Source: Gammaproteobacteria bacterium
GTDB taxonomy: Bacteria; Pseudomonadota; Gammaproteobacteria; Pseudomonadales; Azotimanducaceae
NCBI GenBank assembly: GCA_026707735.1
Contig: JAPOWH010000011.1
Coordinates: 1 to 52,668, forward strand
Reading direction: 5' to 3'
Length of the DNA stretch: 52,668 nt
Shown: in pieces, positions 27,001-35,794 of the stretch
How positions within the stretch are numbered: position 1 is the stretch's first letter
How the letters are laid out: every line of letters starts with the position of its first letter
Made by a program: the position numbers and the translations under genes
Notes under the pieces: model-generated
Databases searched by the model: none
The model's input: the letters and a program-made list of their open reading frames with translations, nothing else
What the model was told of the DNA's origin: nothing

Positions 27001-29892
27001 CTATTGGCACGCTTCGCAGTCAGGATCATCGATAGAACACGATGGCGGCACTGAAACATCACCTACCACCTGACTAGCGACAGATTGTGTCACACCGCGG
27101 CCGATCGGGGCGACCGTAGTAGACGACGGTTCTGAACTTGCCTGAGCGTTAACAGATGCTTTCACTGAAATGAGCGAATCGTCATTTTCCAAAGTGGACT
27201 TTTCGGCATCTGTAGCGCCAAGTGACCTCAGATAGTAGGTCGTCTTCAGGCCAAGCTTCCACGCACTGCGATAGATCGAATCCAACACAGGACCTCTCGC
27301 TTTAGCGCAATATATGTTTAGAGACTGTGATTGATCGATCCATTTCTGACGTCTTGAAGCGCACTCCAATATCCAATGCTGGTCGAGTTCAAACGCCGTC
27401 TTATAAAGATCTTTGAGATCGTCCGACAAGTGATCGTTTTTCTGAACGCTGCCATTGTTAGCCTTTAATTCAACGGACATTACACGATCCCACATCCCTA
27501 ATTTCTTGAGATCGTTTATGAGGAAAGGGTTGACGGCAGTGAAATTGCCCGACAAGTTCGCTTTGACAAAGAGGTTTTGATACGTGGGCTCAATAGACTG
27601 TGTGATGCCGGTAATGTTGGCAATTGTTGCTGTTGGGGCAATGGCCATGACATTGGAATTGCGCATGCCCTGTTCCTGCACCTTTCCGCGCAATCGCTCC
27701 CAGTCCATGGTCGATGAAGTGTCGAACTCACAATATTCAGGATTGCCGCGTTCTTGCTGCAACAGCTCTAAAGAATCGATGGGCAGGATTCCTTGATTCC
27801 ACAGTGAACCTTCATAGGTGCTGTACGTTCCACGTTCCGCCGCGAGATCTGAAGAGGCTTCGATCGCAAAGTATGAAATGGCCTCCATAGAGTTGTCGGC
27901 GAACTGAACGGCAGATTTGCTGCAATACGGAATTCGCTTGATGTATAGCGCGTCCTGAAACCCCATGAGTCCCAATCCGATTGGACGATGTCGCATGTTG
28001 GAATTGCGTGCTGCCGTCACGGCGTAGTAGTTGATGTCTATGACGTTGTCAAGCATGCGAATAGCTGTTCTAACTGTCGAACGAAGCTTGTCGTAGTCCA
28101 ACTCGCCGAGCTCACCGACATGGTTCGCCAAATTTATCGAGCCAAGATTGCAAACTGCAATTTCGTTGTCGGAAGTATTGAGTGTGATTTCCGTACAAAG
28201 ATTGGACGAATGAATGACGCCAACGTGTTTTTGCGGAGACCGAATGTTTATCGGGTCCTTGAAGGTGATCCACGGGTGTCCAGTTTCGAATAGAGCAGTA
28301 ATCATGTCTCGCCACAGGTCTACCGCACCGATTACTTTAAAGAGCTCGATTTCCCCTGAACGCGCTTTTGCTTCAGCTGCTTCATACGCTTGGCGAAATT
28401 CTCGTCCATGCAGTTCATGAAGTTCGGGAACATCGTGGGGCGAAAAAAGCGTCCAAGACTCGTTGTTCATTACCCTTTCCATGAACACGTCTGGAATCCA
28501 ATTGGCTGTATGCATGTCAGGAGTGCGTCGCCTGTCGTCACCCGTGTTCTTGCGGAGTTCGAGAAACTCCTCGATGTCCAGGTGCCAGGTTTCGAGATAG
28601 GAACAAACTGCTCCCTTGCGCTTTCCTCCCTGATTTACTGCAACAGCTGTGTCGTTCACGACTTTCAAGAACGGCACCACGCCTTGGGACTTTCCGTTAG
28701 TTCCTCGAATGTAGGAATGCAATGCTCGAACGCGAGTCCAGTCGTTTCCCAGACCACCTGCCCACTTCGACAGCATGGCGTTGTCGTGAATGGAGTTGTA
28801 TATGCCCTCCAAGTCGTCAGGTACTGTCGATATGTAGCAGGAGGAGAGTTGCGAGCGCACTGTGCCAGAATTGAAGAGCGTTGGAGTCGAACTCATAAAG
28901 TCGAACGAAGAGAGTTTTTCGTAGAACTCGATTGCGCGGGCTTCGCGGTACGTCTCGTTCAGTGCCAGACCCATGGCTACGCGCATGAAAAATATCTGGG
29001 GTAGTTCAAACCGAGTTTTGTCGCTGTGTAGGAAGTAGCGATCGTACAGCGTCAGCAATCCTAAATATGTGAACTGTTTGTCGCGTTCTGGCTTTAATGC
29101 CTTTGCCAATTCGTTCAAGTCAAATTGGGCCAAGTCTGGATTGAGAAAGCCCAAATCGACTCCACGTTCGATGAATGCGGGTAGGGCTCGCGCATACACG
29201 TCATTCATGTCAGGGGAGCTTTCCTGCCTCTGAAACTGCAATGCATCCGAGAACAAGAATCCAAGAACTTCGTTGCGCAAGCTCACAAACAACACACGCG
29301 CCGCGACATAGCTATATTCGGGCTCTTCCTCGATCAGCGACCGGGCAGTCATAGCCAACAGAGAAAACACTTCGCTCTCGGTGATTTGGTTGTGTGCATC
29401 ATTCAGCATCTCGTCAAACAACCGGTCGCGGTCGACTTCGGTCAAGTCCGCACAAATTTCGTCGAGTACACCAGCCCAAACATTCTGTTCCAGCGGTGCG
29501 GTAGTCCCGTCGGCTCGAATAAACTCAATGGTTTTGGCAGAGAGTTCAAAGTTGGCTAGTTCCTTCTCGCGGCGCTTTTCTGCCCGTTGCTCGCGATAAA
29601 TGACGTACGCTCTGACAATGCGATGCAGCTCCGCCCGCATTAGTGCGAGTTCGACTTGATCCTGTATATCCTCGATGTCGACCGTGCTGCCATCGGGGTT
29701 TGTTCTGCAAATTCTTTCAGTTACTGATGAGGCTAGCTGCTGAATCTGTTCCAGAATGGACTTTGCCGTAACGTATGCGGAACCTTCCACGGCGATGAAT
29801 GCTTTGGTTATCGCCGCGACAATCTTCGTGCCATCGAATGGAACCACGGTTCCGTCGCGTTTAATAACCCTTAGAGTTCCTGCAATGCTCAT
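27001..29892 (-). CDS. nrdA: Class Ia ribonucleotide reductase, alpha subunit (NrdA) with two ATP-cones
   Basis: 963 residues from ATG 29892; an in-frame GTG at 29925 would add 11 residues. A canonical ATP-cone begins at RVIKRDGTVVPFDGTKI, and a second, more divergent cone follows at about 120-210 (FIRADGTTAPLEQNVW). The catalytic core shows QLSSCYIS, the NLCTEI block (Asn, Cys, Glu), and PTATIANITGITQSIEP. The C-terminus carries the redox pair (DPDCEACQ). It reduces NDPs to dNDPs using the NrdB radical. Two tandem cones are known from Pseudomonas-type NrdA and give dATP control of oligomerisation. It is divergent from the first ankyrin gene. Confidence 0.95.
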   Translation of the reverse strand: MSIAGTLRVIKRDGTVVPFDGTKIVAAITKAFIAVEGSAYVTAKSILEQIQQLASSVTERICRTNPDGSTVDIEDIQDQVELALMRAELHRIVRAYVIYREQRAEKRREKELANFELSAKTIEFIRADGTTAPLEQNVWAGVLDEICADLTEVDRDRLFDEMLNDAHNQITESEVFSLLAMTARSLIEEEPEYSYVAARVLFVSLRNEVLGFLFSDALQFQRQESSPDMNDVYARALPAFIERGVDLGFLNPDLAQFDLNELAKALKPERDKQFTYLGLLTLYDRYFLHSDKTRFELPQIFFMRVAMGLALNETYREARAIEFYEKLSSFDFMSSTPTLFNSGTVRSQLSSCYISTVPDDLEGIYNSIHDNAMLSKWAGGLGNDWTRVRALHSYIRGTNGKSQGVVPFLKVVNDTAVAVNQGGKRKGAVCSYLETWHLDIEEFLELRKNTGDDRRRTPDMHTANWIPDVFMERVMNNESWTLFSPHDVPELHELHGREFRQAYEAAEAKARSGEIELFKVIGAVDLWRDMITALFETGHPWITFKDPINIRSPQKHVGVIHSSNLCTEITLNTSDNEIAVCNLGSINLANHVGELGELDYDKLRSTVRTAIRMLDNVIDINYYAVTAARNSNMRHRPIGLGLMGFQDALYIKRIPYCSKSAVQFADNSMEAISYFAIEASSDLAAERGTYSTYEGSLWNQGILPIDSLELLQQERGNPEYCEFDTSSTMDWERLRGKVQEQGMRNSNVMAIAPTATIANITGITQSIEPTYQNLFVKANLSGNFTAVNPFLINDLKKLGMWDRVMSVELKANNGSVQKNDHLSDDLKDLYKTAFELDQHWILECASRRQKWIDQSQSLNIYCAKARGPVLDSIYRSAWKLGLKTTYYLRSLGATDAEKSTLENDDSLISVKASVNAQASSEPSSTTVAPIGRGVTQSVASQVVGDVSVPPSCSIDDPDCEACQ

Positions 29893-30027
29893 ATTCTGTA
29901 CCCGATTCTCTTCGCCAAAGCTCACGCCTAGAACGGCCGCTCGCGCAATCGCGCTTGGTATTCCCCCCTAACAAGCTATCTTCTGACTGACCTAAAGACG
30001 ATAGCGTGCCAACATTAGCCTAACATA

Positions 30028-30057
30028 TTGCCTTAGATTCAAAAAATCGAATATAGC
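30028..30057 (+). promoter_or_regulatory. Candidate promoter/operator of ankyrin gene 1
   Basis: TTGCCT and TATAGC are spaced by 18 bases; the match to consensus is modest. Between them is an imperfect inverted repeat, ATTCAA-4-TCGAAT (30037-30052). The equivalent in copy 2 is perfect, and the flanking CTAACATATTG is conserved in both copies. The conservation is what supports a regulatory role. Confidence 0.4.
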
Positions 30058-30074
30058 GGACTCAATTAGACGGA

Positions 30075-32342
30075 ATGCCTCAACAAATGCAGATAGCTGA
30101 GCAACCTCTCACTCACGTGGAAAAGGCGGTTGCAAAGTTCAGTTTTGTCGAATTTGACGCGCGCGTTGAAGCGTACCAAAAATTGGCTTCCGAGAAAAGC
30201 GCCACTCTTCAACGGTTAATGCTCCGACGCGGAATTGCGTGGGATCGTGCGTCGGTTGACTTGTCATTCAAGGAACTAGCAGCTCAAGACTACGGGTTCG
30301 ATTCCTTCGCTCACATGGATGGATTGCTGCACCCACAATTCCCCTCATTCGAGTCGGCCGAGCGAGCGGCAGTTGCCGCTGCCTATGTTGGCAACGAAGC
30401 TAGAGTTGCTCAAATCTTGAGAATTAATGACCGATTGACGAACGAATCGCCAGCGATCGCTTTGTCTTTGGGAATCTCTCATTCACTCGATTGGCTCGAC
30501 AGTATTGACGTAAATAGTCGATTGGGTCCCATGGGGTGGCACCCTATCACCTACGTGTGTTGCTCGCAGGTTTGTGTTGATATTGACGGCGAAGAGGTAC
30601 CTAGAAAGCTCGTTCGCCAACTAATTGAATTCAACGCTAATCCAAGTGAAGGCCTTTATGAGAGCGACACGATACGCGGCTACCTTACGGTGCTTGGAGG
30701 TGCGGTGGGCTTTCGTCGCGACGGTGAATTGGTCGAACTGTTGTTGGGGGCTGGTGCGGATATCGACGATGGACCCACCCTGTACGAGGGCTGTGCCATG
30801 TGGTATGCAGTGGAGCAGAACGACGCGGTATCCATGAAACTTTTGCTCAACGCCAATGCACCACTGTGGCACTTGTGTCACGCCTTGCCGCACGCCATCG
30901 ACTTGGAGCACTACAAAATAGTCGACCAACTGCTGAGTGCAGGAGCCGACCCGAATTGGGATAAGACCGCCAAAAGCTACGGTGGGAATAGTCTGCATGA
31001 AGCGATTTTCGTAGGCAGTACCATCGCGGTTGCTAGAAAACTGGTTGATTCAAAAGCGAATTTGGATCAGAGCAATGGCGGAGGGATTACACCTACCTCA
31101 GCGGCGACCGCGTTGAACCGTACCGAATACATCCAATTCCTGAAGGAACTCGGTGTGGACACCAGTGAGTGCAGAGATCTTGATCGCTGGGTTGGCGCTT
31201 GCTTTGCACATGATCAAAATTTGGCAACTGAGATGGCCGGGTTACTGCCATCACCCGATCAATGGCGGTTCGAAGACCATCTATGGCTTTGTCACGCCGT
31301 ACGCAACGGCGACTTGGGGGCAGTGAAATTGTTGCTGAATGGCGGAACGAATCCTGGAGCTGTTGACTACGACGGCAATTCCGCGCTGCACCTTGCGGCA
31401 ACAAGTGGTAGTCGCGAACTGTGCAAGATGCTTGTTAGAAAGGGAGCGGCAATAGATGCCGTGAATTTCGAGGGTCGCCTTCCTCTAGATTGTGCCCTGG
31501 CCGAGTTGCATTGCGACGATGAACTTGTGGAATTGCTTGGAGATTCGACGATGGATCTTCCGGACTCACGTCTCTCGCTGCAAGAACAAGACGCATTCGA
31601 AGAAGCTGCGTCTGCGATACCAGAGGGCGATTTGGAAAAGCTGCGGTCCATTTGTGAGATCAATCCAAAATTTGCCAATGCACGCTCTCCTCGTCCACAT
31701 CACAGTACGCTGTTGAACTACATCGGCGTTAACGGATTTGAGGGAGAACGCCAAATCACTCCACCCAACGTTTTGGAAGTCATGGACTACCTTATTGATG
31801 AAGTGGGATGCGACACAAAGGCTTGGAACTACACGTATCGTGGCGGACCAGGCAATAACACGGTTGGATTGTTGACTTCATCAGGTCATCCTCGTGAGAT
31901 GGGGCTGACGTTGGCTATGACTCACAAAATGGTCGTAGGGGGAGCCGAAGTTAGTGCAGGGTGGCAGTTCCTTATTGAGATGCATGGTCATCGAATCGAA
32001 GGAACATTGGATGAGTTCCTCGCCGACAGCAACATGAATGCGGAATCTTCGATTGAGGCGTTTCTCGAAGCTGGAAACCTTGGAGAAATGGAATTGGTCG
32101 GTGCGTTGATGCGAGCTGGAATGGATCCTAATGTTTCCTCATGGGGAAATGTGCGCGCTCTCCACAATGCTGCGATAAACGGGGATCGTGGATTGGTTGA
32201 GTTGCTACTCGAAGCCGGAGCTGATCCGACATTGCGCGATTCCCAATTCAATGGCAATGCGGCAGGATGGGCAGACGCTGGAGGCCATGAAGACCTGGCA
32301 AGATTTCTGGTTCAGAGAATTCGAAATATGGAGTCTGACTAA
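30075..32342 (+). CDS. Ankyrin repeat protein, copy 1
   Basis: 755 residues, no signal peptide or membrane segment. The N-terminal part carries FKELAAQDYGFDSFAHMDGLL (about 75-95), the xxLAREYGFxSWxxL-type element often seen before bacterial ankyrin arrays. Clear ankyrin repeats lie at about 435-480 (NSALHLAATSGSRELCKMLV, then KGAAID and GRLPLDCA) and near 700-750 (RALHNAAINGDRGLVELLLE, then AGADPTLRD and AGWADAGGHEDLA); more degenerate ones fill the middle. Ankyrin stacks bind proteins; no catalytic domain is visible. The second, equal-length paralogue follows at 32615. It is divergent from nrdA (182 bases). The cellular role is unknown. Confidence 0.88.
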   Translation: MPQQMQIAEQPLTHVEKAVAKFSFVEFDARVEAYQKLASEKSATLQRLMLRRGIAWDRASVDLSFKELAAQDYGFDSFAHMDGLLHPQFPSFESAERAAVAAAYVGNEARVAQILRINDRLTNESPAIALSLGISHSLDWLDSIDVNSRLGPMGWHPITYVCCSQVCVDIDGEEVPRKLVRQLIEFNANPSEGLYESDTIRGYLTVLGGAVGFRRDGELVELLLGAGADIDDGPTLYEGCAMWYAVEQNDAVSMKLLLNANAPLWHLCHALPHAIDLEHYKIVDQLLSAGADPNWDKTAKSYGGNSLHEAIFVGSTIAVARKLVDSKANLDQSNGGGITPTSAATALNRTEYIQFLKELGVDTSECRDLDRWVGACFAHDQNLATEMAGLLPSPDQWRFEDHLWLCHAVRNGDLGAVKLLLNGGTNPGAVDYDGNSALHLAATSGSRELCKMLVRKGAAIDAVNFEGRLPLDCALAELHCDDELVELLGDSTMDLPDSRLSLQEQDAFEEAASAIPEGDLEKLRSICEINPKFANARSPRPHHSTLLNYIGVNGFEGERQITPPNVLEVMDYLIDEVGCDTKAWNYTYRGGPGNNTVGLLTSSGHPREMGLTLAMTHKMVVGGAEVSAGWQFLIEMHGHRIEGTLDEFLADSNMNAESSIEAFLEAGNLGEMELVGALMRAGMDPNVSSWGNVRALHNAAINGDRGLVELLLEAGADPTLRDSQFNGNAAGWADAGGHEDLARFLVQRIRNMESD

Positions 32343-32351
32343 CCGACAGAC

Positions 32352-32497
32352 TCGATCTGCACATAGTAAATGCTCGATCAGTGCCGTCTGCGAGTGCAGT
32401 CGATGGCCGGCTTTTTGCCAATCTGACAAACAAAAATCGTCGAGCACATAGTCGGCCACATCTTCGCCATAGTGGGCTGGCGAGCAATGCAGACACA
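32352..32497 (-). pseudogene. argF: argF 3'-end remnant
   Basis: Read on the minus strand this gives LHCSPAHYGEDVADYVLDD and then WQKAGHRLHSQTALIEHLL, which aligns with the last ~48 residues of the intact ArgF at 34892-35794 (LHCLPAHRGEEVDEFVLDD, then WQEAGNRLHSQKALIEHLL). The original stop is changed to CGA, several residues differ, and no upstream part of argF is present, so it is a dead fragment. It marks the end of the duplicated unit: the tandem duplication took the ankyrin gene plus the convergent argF tail. Confidence 0.88.
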
Positions 32498-32566
32498 ATC
32501 AGTCGAAAACTATGCTACAGAAGCTCACTAACTAACGCTAACACAATCCACCTCTGCCCTAACATA

Positions 32567-32597
32567 TTGTCGAACCATTCGAGATATCGAATATAAC
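32567..32597 (+). promoter_or_regulatory. Candidate promoter with perfect palindrome, ankyrin gene 2
   Basis: TTGTCG (32567-32572) and TATAAC (32592-32597) are spaced by 19 bases. A perfect inverted repeat, ATTCGA-GATA-TCGAAT (32577-32592), fills the spacer up to the -10. The related site before copy 1 has one mismatch in the arms. A repressor bound here would block polymerase. No regulator is identified. Confidence 0.45.
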
Positions 32598-32614
32598 GCA
32601 ACCAAAGTCGCGGA

Positions 32615-34882
32615 ATGTCTCACCAGATCGAGCCATCTGAGCAGCCCCTTACCCACGTGGAAAAGGCTGTCGCTAAGTTCAGCTTTGTCGAATTCAATGC
32701 ACGAATCGAAGCGTACCAAGAATTTGCCGCGGAGAGCAACAGCTCTCTAAGCTGGAGACTGCTACGGCACGGATTTCAAACAACGCCGCCCTTTAGCACC
32801 GCAACATTCAAGGATCTAGTTTCCCGCGAATACGGCTTTGATTCTTTCAAGCACTTGGATGGTCTGTTGGCTCCTCAAACCCACTCGTTAGATGCTATGG
32901 AACGCGCAACTATTGCTGCAGCCTTTGTAGGCAATGAAGATAGAGTGGCTCAGCTTTTGGGATTGGACGAACGACTATTGACTGAGTCACCCGCCTTGGC
33001 ATTGTCGTTAGGAACGACGCTGCCGTCGAATTGGCTCGATGGTGGCAACGTGAACATGCGGTTGGATCCCATGGGTTGGCACCCAATCACTTACGCGTGT
33101 TGTTCACAGGTTTGCATTGATGCTGGGGGCGGCGCACAAGTTAGAAAGATAGTTCGGCAACTCCTTGAAGCGAACGCCGACCCAAGCGTTGGTCTCTATG
33201 AGAGTGACACGATGCATGGCTTCCTAACTGCGCTTGGTGGCGCAGTAGGCTTTCGACGCGACGAGGAACTGGTCAAATTGCTATTGAACGCAGGCGCAGA
33301 CATTAACGATGGTCCCTCTCGCTACGAGGGCAGTGCGATGTGGTATGCGGTTCAACTGAACGACTTGGAGAGCATGGAACATCTGCTCAACGCGAACCCG
33401 CCAATGTTTCACCTGTGTCACGCATTGCCACACTCAATCGATCTGGAGCATTACGAGATAGTCGACCAACTACTCAAAGCCGGAGCGGATCCGAATTGGG
33501 ATAAGACCGCAAGGAGCTATGGAGGAAACAGCCTACATGAAGCAGTTGTCGTAGGCAGTCCCATAGCGGTCGCGAGGAAACTGATTGAAGCCAATGCCAA
33601 TATAGATCAACACAATGTCAGAGCGATTACTCCGATTTCTGCGGCCACTGCTCTGAACCGGACCGAGTACATCCAGTTGCTGATTGAATTCGGTGCGGAT
33701 CCCAATAAATGCAGTGTTTTCGATCGATGGGTAGGAGCTTGCTTTGCGCATGATCGCATTTCGGCGGTTGAATTGTCTGGTGCGTTGCCGCGGCCTGATG
33801 AATGGCGATTTGAGGATCACCTATGGCTTTGTCACGCCGTACGCAATGACGATTTGCTGACTGTGTCATTGCTGTTGGAGGGAGGAATGAATCCTAGCGC
33901 CGTCGACTACGACGGCAATTCAGCGCTGCACTTTGCGGCAACACGCGGAAATCGCGAACTGTGCAGGATGCTTGTCGAGGCGGGGGCGGCAATTGATGTC
34001 CCGAACTTCGAAGGGAGACTACCTATCGACTGCGCCATGGCAGAGGTGCATTGCGACAGCCACTTGTTGGATTTGCTAGGAGACGCGTCGATGGATCTTC
34101 CAGACCTGCGTCTCTCACTGCGAGAAAAGGACGCGTTTGAAAAAGCCGCAACCGCCATTCCAGATGGCGACCTAGAAAAGCTGCGATCTATTTGCTGCCA
34201 ATTTCCGAAGTTTTCTCATGCCCGATCTCCACGGCCTCATCACAGTACGCTCCTGAACTACATTGGAGTCAACGGATTTGAGGCAGAACGCCAAATCACA
34301 CCCACCAACGTCTTGGAAGTGATGGATTACCTAATCGATGAAGTGGGATGCGACACAAAGGCTTGGAACTACACGTATCGCGGCGGCCCTGACAACAACA
34401 CGGTTGGATTGTTGACTTCGTCAGGTCATCCTCGCGAGATAGGTCTGACGTTGGCTATGGCCCACAAACTGGTTTTGGGTGGAGCCGAAGTTAGTGCAGG
34501 GTGGCTAATGCTCATCGAGATGCATGGTCGTCGCATTGAAGGCACTCTGGAAGAGTTTCTACATGCCTGCGACATGAAAGCGGACTCTGCACTTGAGGCC
34601 TTTCTTAAGGCTGGAATCCTTGGTGAGTCGGAATTGGTCGGAGCTTTGCTGCGCGCCGGGATAGATCCCAATGCGACCGCAAGGAGAAATGTGCGTGCGA
34701 TCCACAACGCAGCAATTAACGGCGACCGCGGCATGGTTGAGTTGCTACTCGAAGCCGGAGCTGATCCGACATTGCGCGATTCCCAATTCAATGGCAATGC
34801 GGCAGGTTGGGCAGATGCTGGAGGCCATGGGGACCTGGCAAATTTGCTGGTTCAGAGAATTCGAGAGATGGAGTCGGACTAG
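32615..34882 (+). CDS. Ankyrin repeat protein, copy 2
   Basis: 755 residues, exactly the length of copy 1 and collinear with it throughout. It shares the opening EQPLTHVEKAVAKFSFVEF, the FKDLVSREYGFDSFKHLDGLL element, and ankyrin repeats at about 435-480 and 700-750. Residues differ across the N-terminal 80 and in the middle, while the segments encoding DEVGCDTKAWNYTYRGGP and LLEAGADPTLRDSQFNGNAA are the same in both. It is intact, with no stops or shifts, so both copies are probably used. It ends nine bases before the convergent argF stop. The function is unknown; protein binding is inferred from the repeats. Confidence 0.88.
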   Translation: MSHQIEPSEQPLTHVEKAVAKFSFVEFNARIEAYQEFAAESNSSLSWRLLRHGFQTTPPFSTATFKDLVSREYGFDSFKHLDGLLAPQTHSLDAMERATIAAAFVGNEDRVAQLLGLDERLLTESPALALSLGTTLPSNWLDGGNVNMRLDPMGWHPITYACCSQVCIDAGGGAQVRKIVRQLLEANADPSVGLYESDTMHGFLTALGGAVGFRRDEELVKLLLNAGADINDGPSRYEGSAMWYAVQLNDLESMEHLLNANPPMFHLCHALPHSIDLEHYEIVDQLLKAGADPNWDKTARSYGGNSLHEAVVVGSPIAVARKLIEANANIDQHNVRAITPISAATALNRTEYIQLLIEFGADPNKCSVFDRWVGACFAHDRISAVELSGALPRPDEWRFEDHLWLCHAVRNDDLLTVSLLLEGGMNPSAVDYDGNSALHFAATRGNRELCRMLVEAGAAIDVPNFEGRLPIDCAMAEVHCDSHLLDLLGDASMDLPDLRLSLREKDAFEKAATAIPDGDLEKLRSICCQFPKFSHARSPRPHHSTLLNYIGVNGFEAERQITPTNVLEVMDYLIDEVGCDTKAWNYTYRGGPDNNTVGLLTSSGHPREIGLTLAMAHKLVLGGAEVSAGWLMLIEMHGRRIEGTLEEFLHACDMKADSALEAFLKAGILGESELVGALLRAGIDPNATARRNVRAIHNAAINGDRGMVELLLEAGADPTLRDSQFNGNAAGWADAGGHGDLANLLVQRIREMESD

Positions 34883-34891
34883 GTGACAAAC

Positions 34892-35794
34892 TCAATCTAC
34901 ACTTAGCAAATGCTCGATCAGTGCCTTCTGCGAGTGAAGCCGATTGCCGGCTTCTTGCCAGACCGCTGAGCGAGGATCGTCTAGCACGAATTCGTCTACT
35001 TCTTCACCACGATGGGCTGGCAAGCAATGCAGAAACAGGCAACCGGGATTAGCGTTGTCCAAGACATGCGAGTCGATCTGGAATCCATCAAACGATTGTT
35101 TGCGATCCAATTCCTGCTCGTGACCCATCGAGGACCATACATCGGTGACAACGAGGTCCGCGTTGTCTACGGCAGAAGCGGGATCTTCGAGTAACACGAC
35201 GTGTCTGCGAGACTCTGCTGGTAGATACGTGGGTGCATGACTTCTTGGAGTCGCCACGCGTAGCTGGAAATCGAATTGGGCAGCGGCTTCGATGTAGCTA
35301 TTGCACATGTTGTAACCGTCGCCAACGAATGCAACTGTTCTACCCTTGATCGGTCCCCGCTGTTCAATGAAGGTCTGAATGTCGGCAAGCAATTGACACG
35401 GATGAAGCAAATCGCTCATGCCATTGATTACAGGAATTGTTGCAGCTTCCGCGAACTTCGCGATCGTCTCGTGCTTGCTGGCACGAATCATGACTATATC
35501 GAGCATCTGAGAAAGCACACGAGCCGTGTCCTCGATGGGTTCTCCACGACCGAGCTGCGTATCGTCTGCATTGAGAAAGATTGATGATCCACCCAACTGA
35601 TACATTCCGGCTTCAAACGCCACTCTCGTTCGTGTAGATCTCAGTTCAAAGATCATTCCAAGCACGCGCCCCGCACAGGTAGTGTGGCTCTTCCCGGTTT
35701 GCTGATGCTCTTTAAGTTCGATGCCTCGAGCGACGATCGCATGCAATTCTTCCTCACCACAGTCAAAGAGACTAAGGAAGTGTTTCGGCTTCAT
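34892..35794 (-). CDS. argF: Ornithine carbamoyltransferase (ArgF)
   Basis: 300 residues. The carbamoyl-phosphate loop STRTR is at 53-57, HPCQ at 131-134, and HCLPAHRG from 256; together these define an ornithine (not aspartate) carbamoyltransferase. It makes citrulline from ornithine and carbamoyl phosphate. The residue pair before the loop is Leu-Arg (FELRSTRTR), where most enzymes I recall have FEKxSTRTR. Its ATG overlaps the argD stop by four bases, so argD-argF are coupled. The last ~48 codons are duplicated as the remnant at 32352-32497. Confidence 0.95.
   Translation of the reverse strand: MKPKHFLSLFDCGEEELHAIVARGIELKEHQQTGKSHTTCAGRVLGMIFELRSTRTRVAFEAGMYQLGGSSIFLNADDTQLGRGEPIEDTARVLSQMLDIVMIRASKHETIAKFAEAATIPVINGMSDLLHPCQLLADIQTFIEQRGPIKGRTVAFVGDGYNMCNSYIEAAAQFDFQLRVATPRSHAPTYLPAESRRHVVLLEDPASAVDNADLVVTDVWSSMGHEQELDRKQSFDGFQIDSHVLDNANPGCLFLHCLPAHRGEEVDEFVLDDPRSAVWQEAGNRLHSQKALIEHLLSVD

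Larger units (their letters stand above)
30019..32497 (+). repeat. Tandem duplication, copy 1 (ankyrin gene plus argF 3' end)
   Basis: The stretch from about 30019 (CCTAACATATTG) to about 32497 is homologous, at an offset of 2,540 bases, to 32558-35037. It contains the upstream region, a whole ankyrin gene and, on the minus strand, a copy of the last ~48 codons of argF. Identity is uneven: some blocks are diverged while 32194-32266 is identical to the second copy over 73 bases. Edges were placed by eye. Confidence 0.85.
32558..35037 (+). repeat. Tandem duplication, copy 2 (ankyrin gene plus native argF 3' end)
   Basis: Second copy of the unit described at 30019-32497, offset 2,540 bases. Its right edge lies inside the intact argF gene, about 146 bases from the argF stop, so this copy holds the native junction. 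The 60 bases at 32498-32557, between the two copies, have no clear counterpart in either unit. Confidence 0.85.

Noticed and set aside
32205-32498. 97-codon minus-strand frame as a separate small gene
   Set aside because: Its first half is the argF remnant and its second half is antisense to the ankyrin gene; the argF stop has been lost by a point change.
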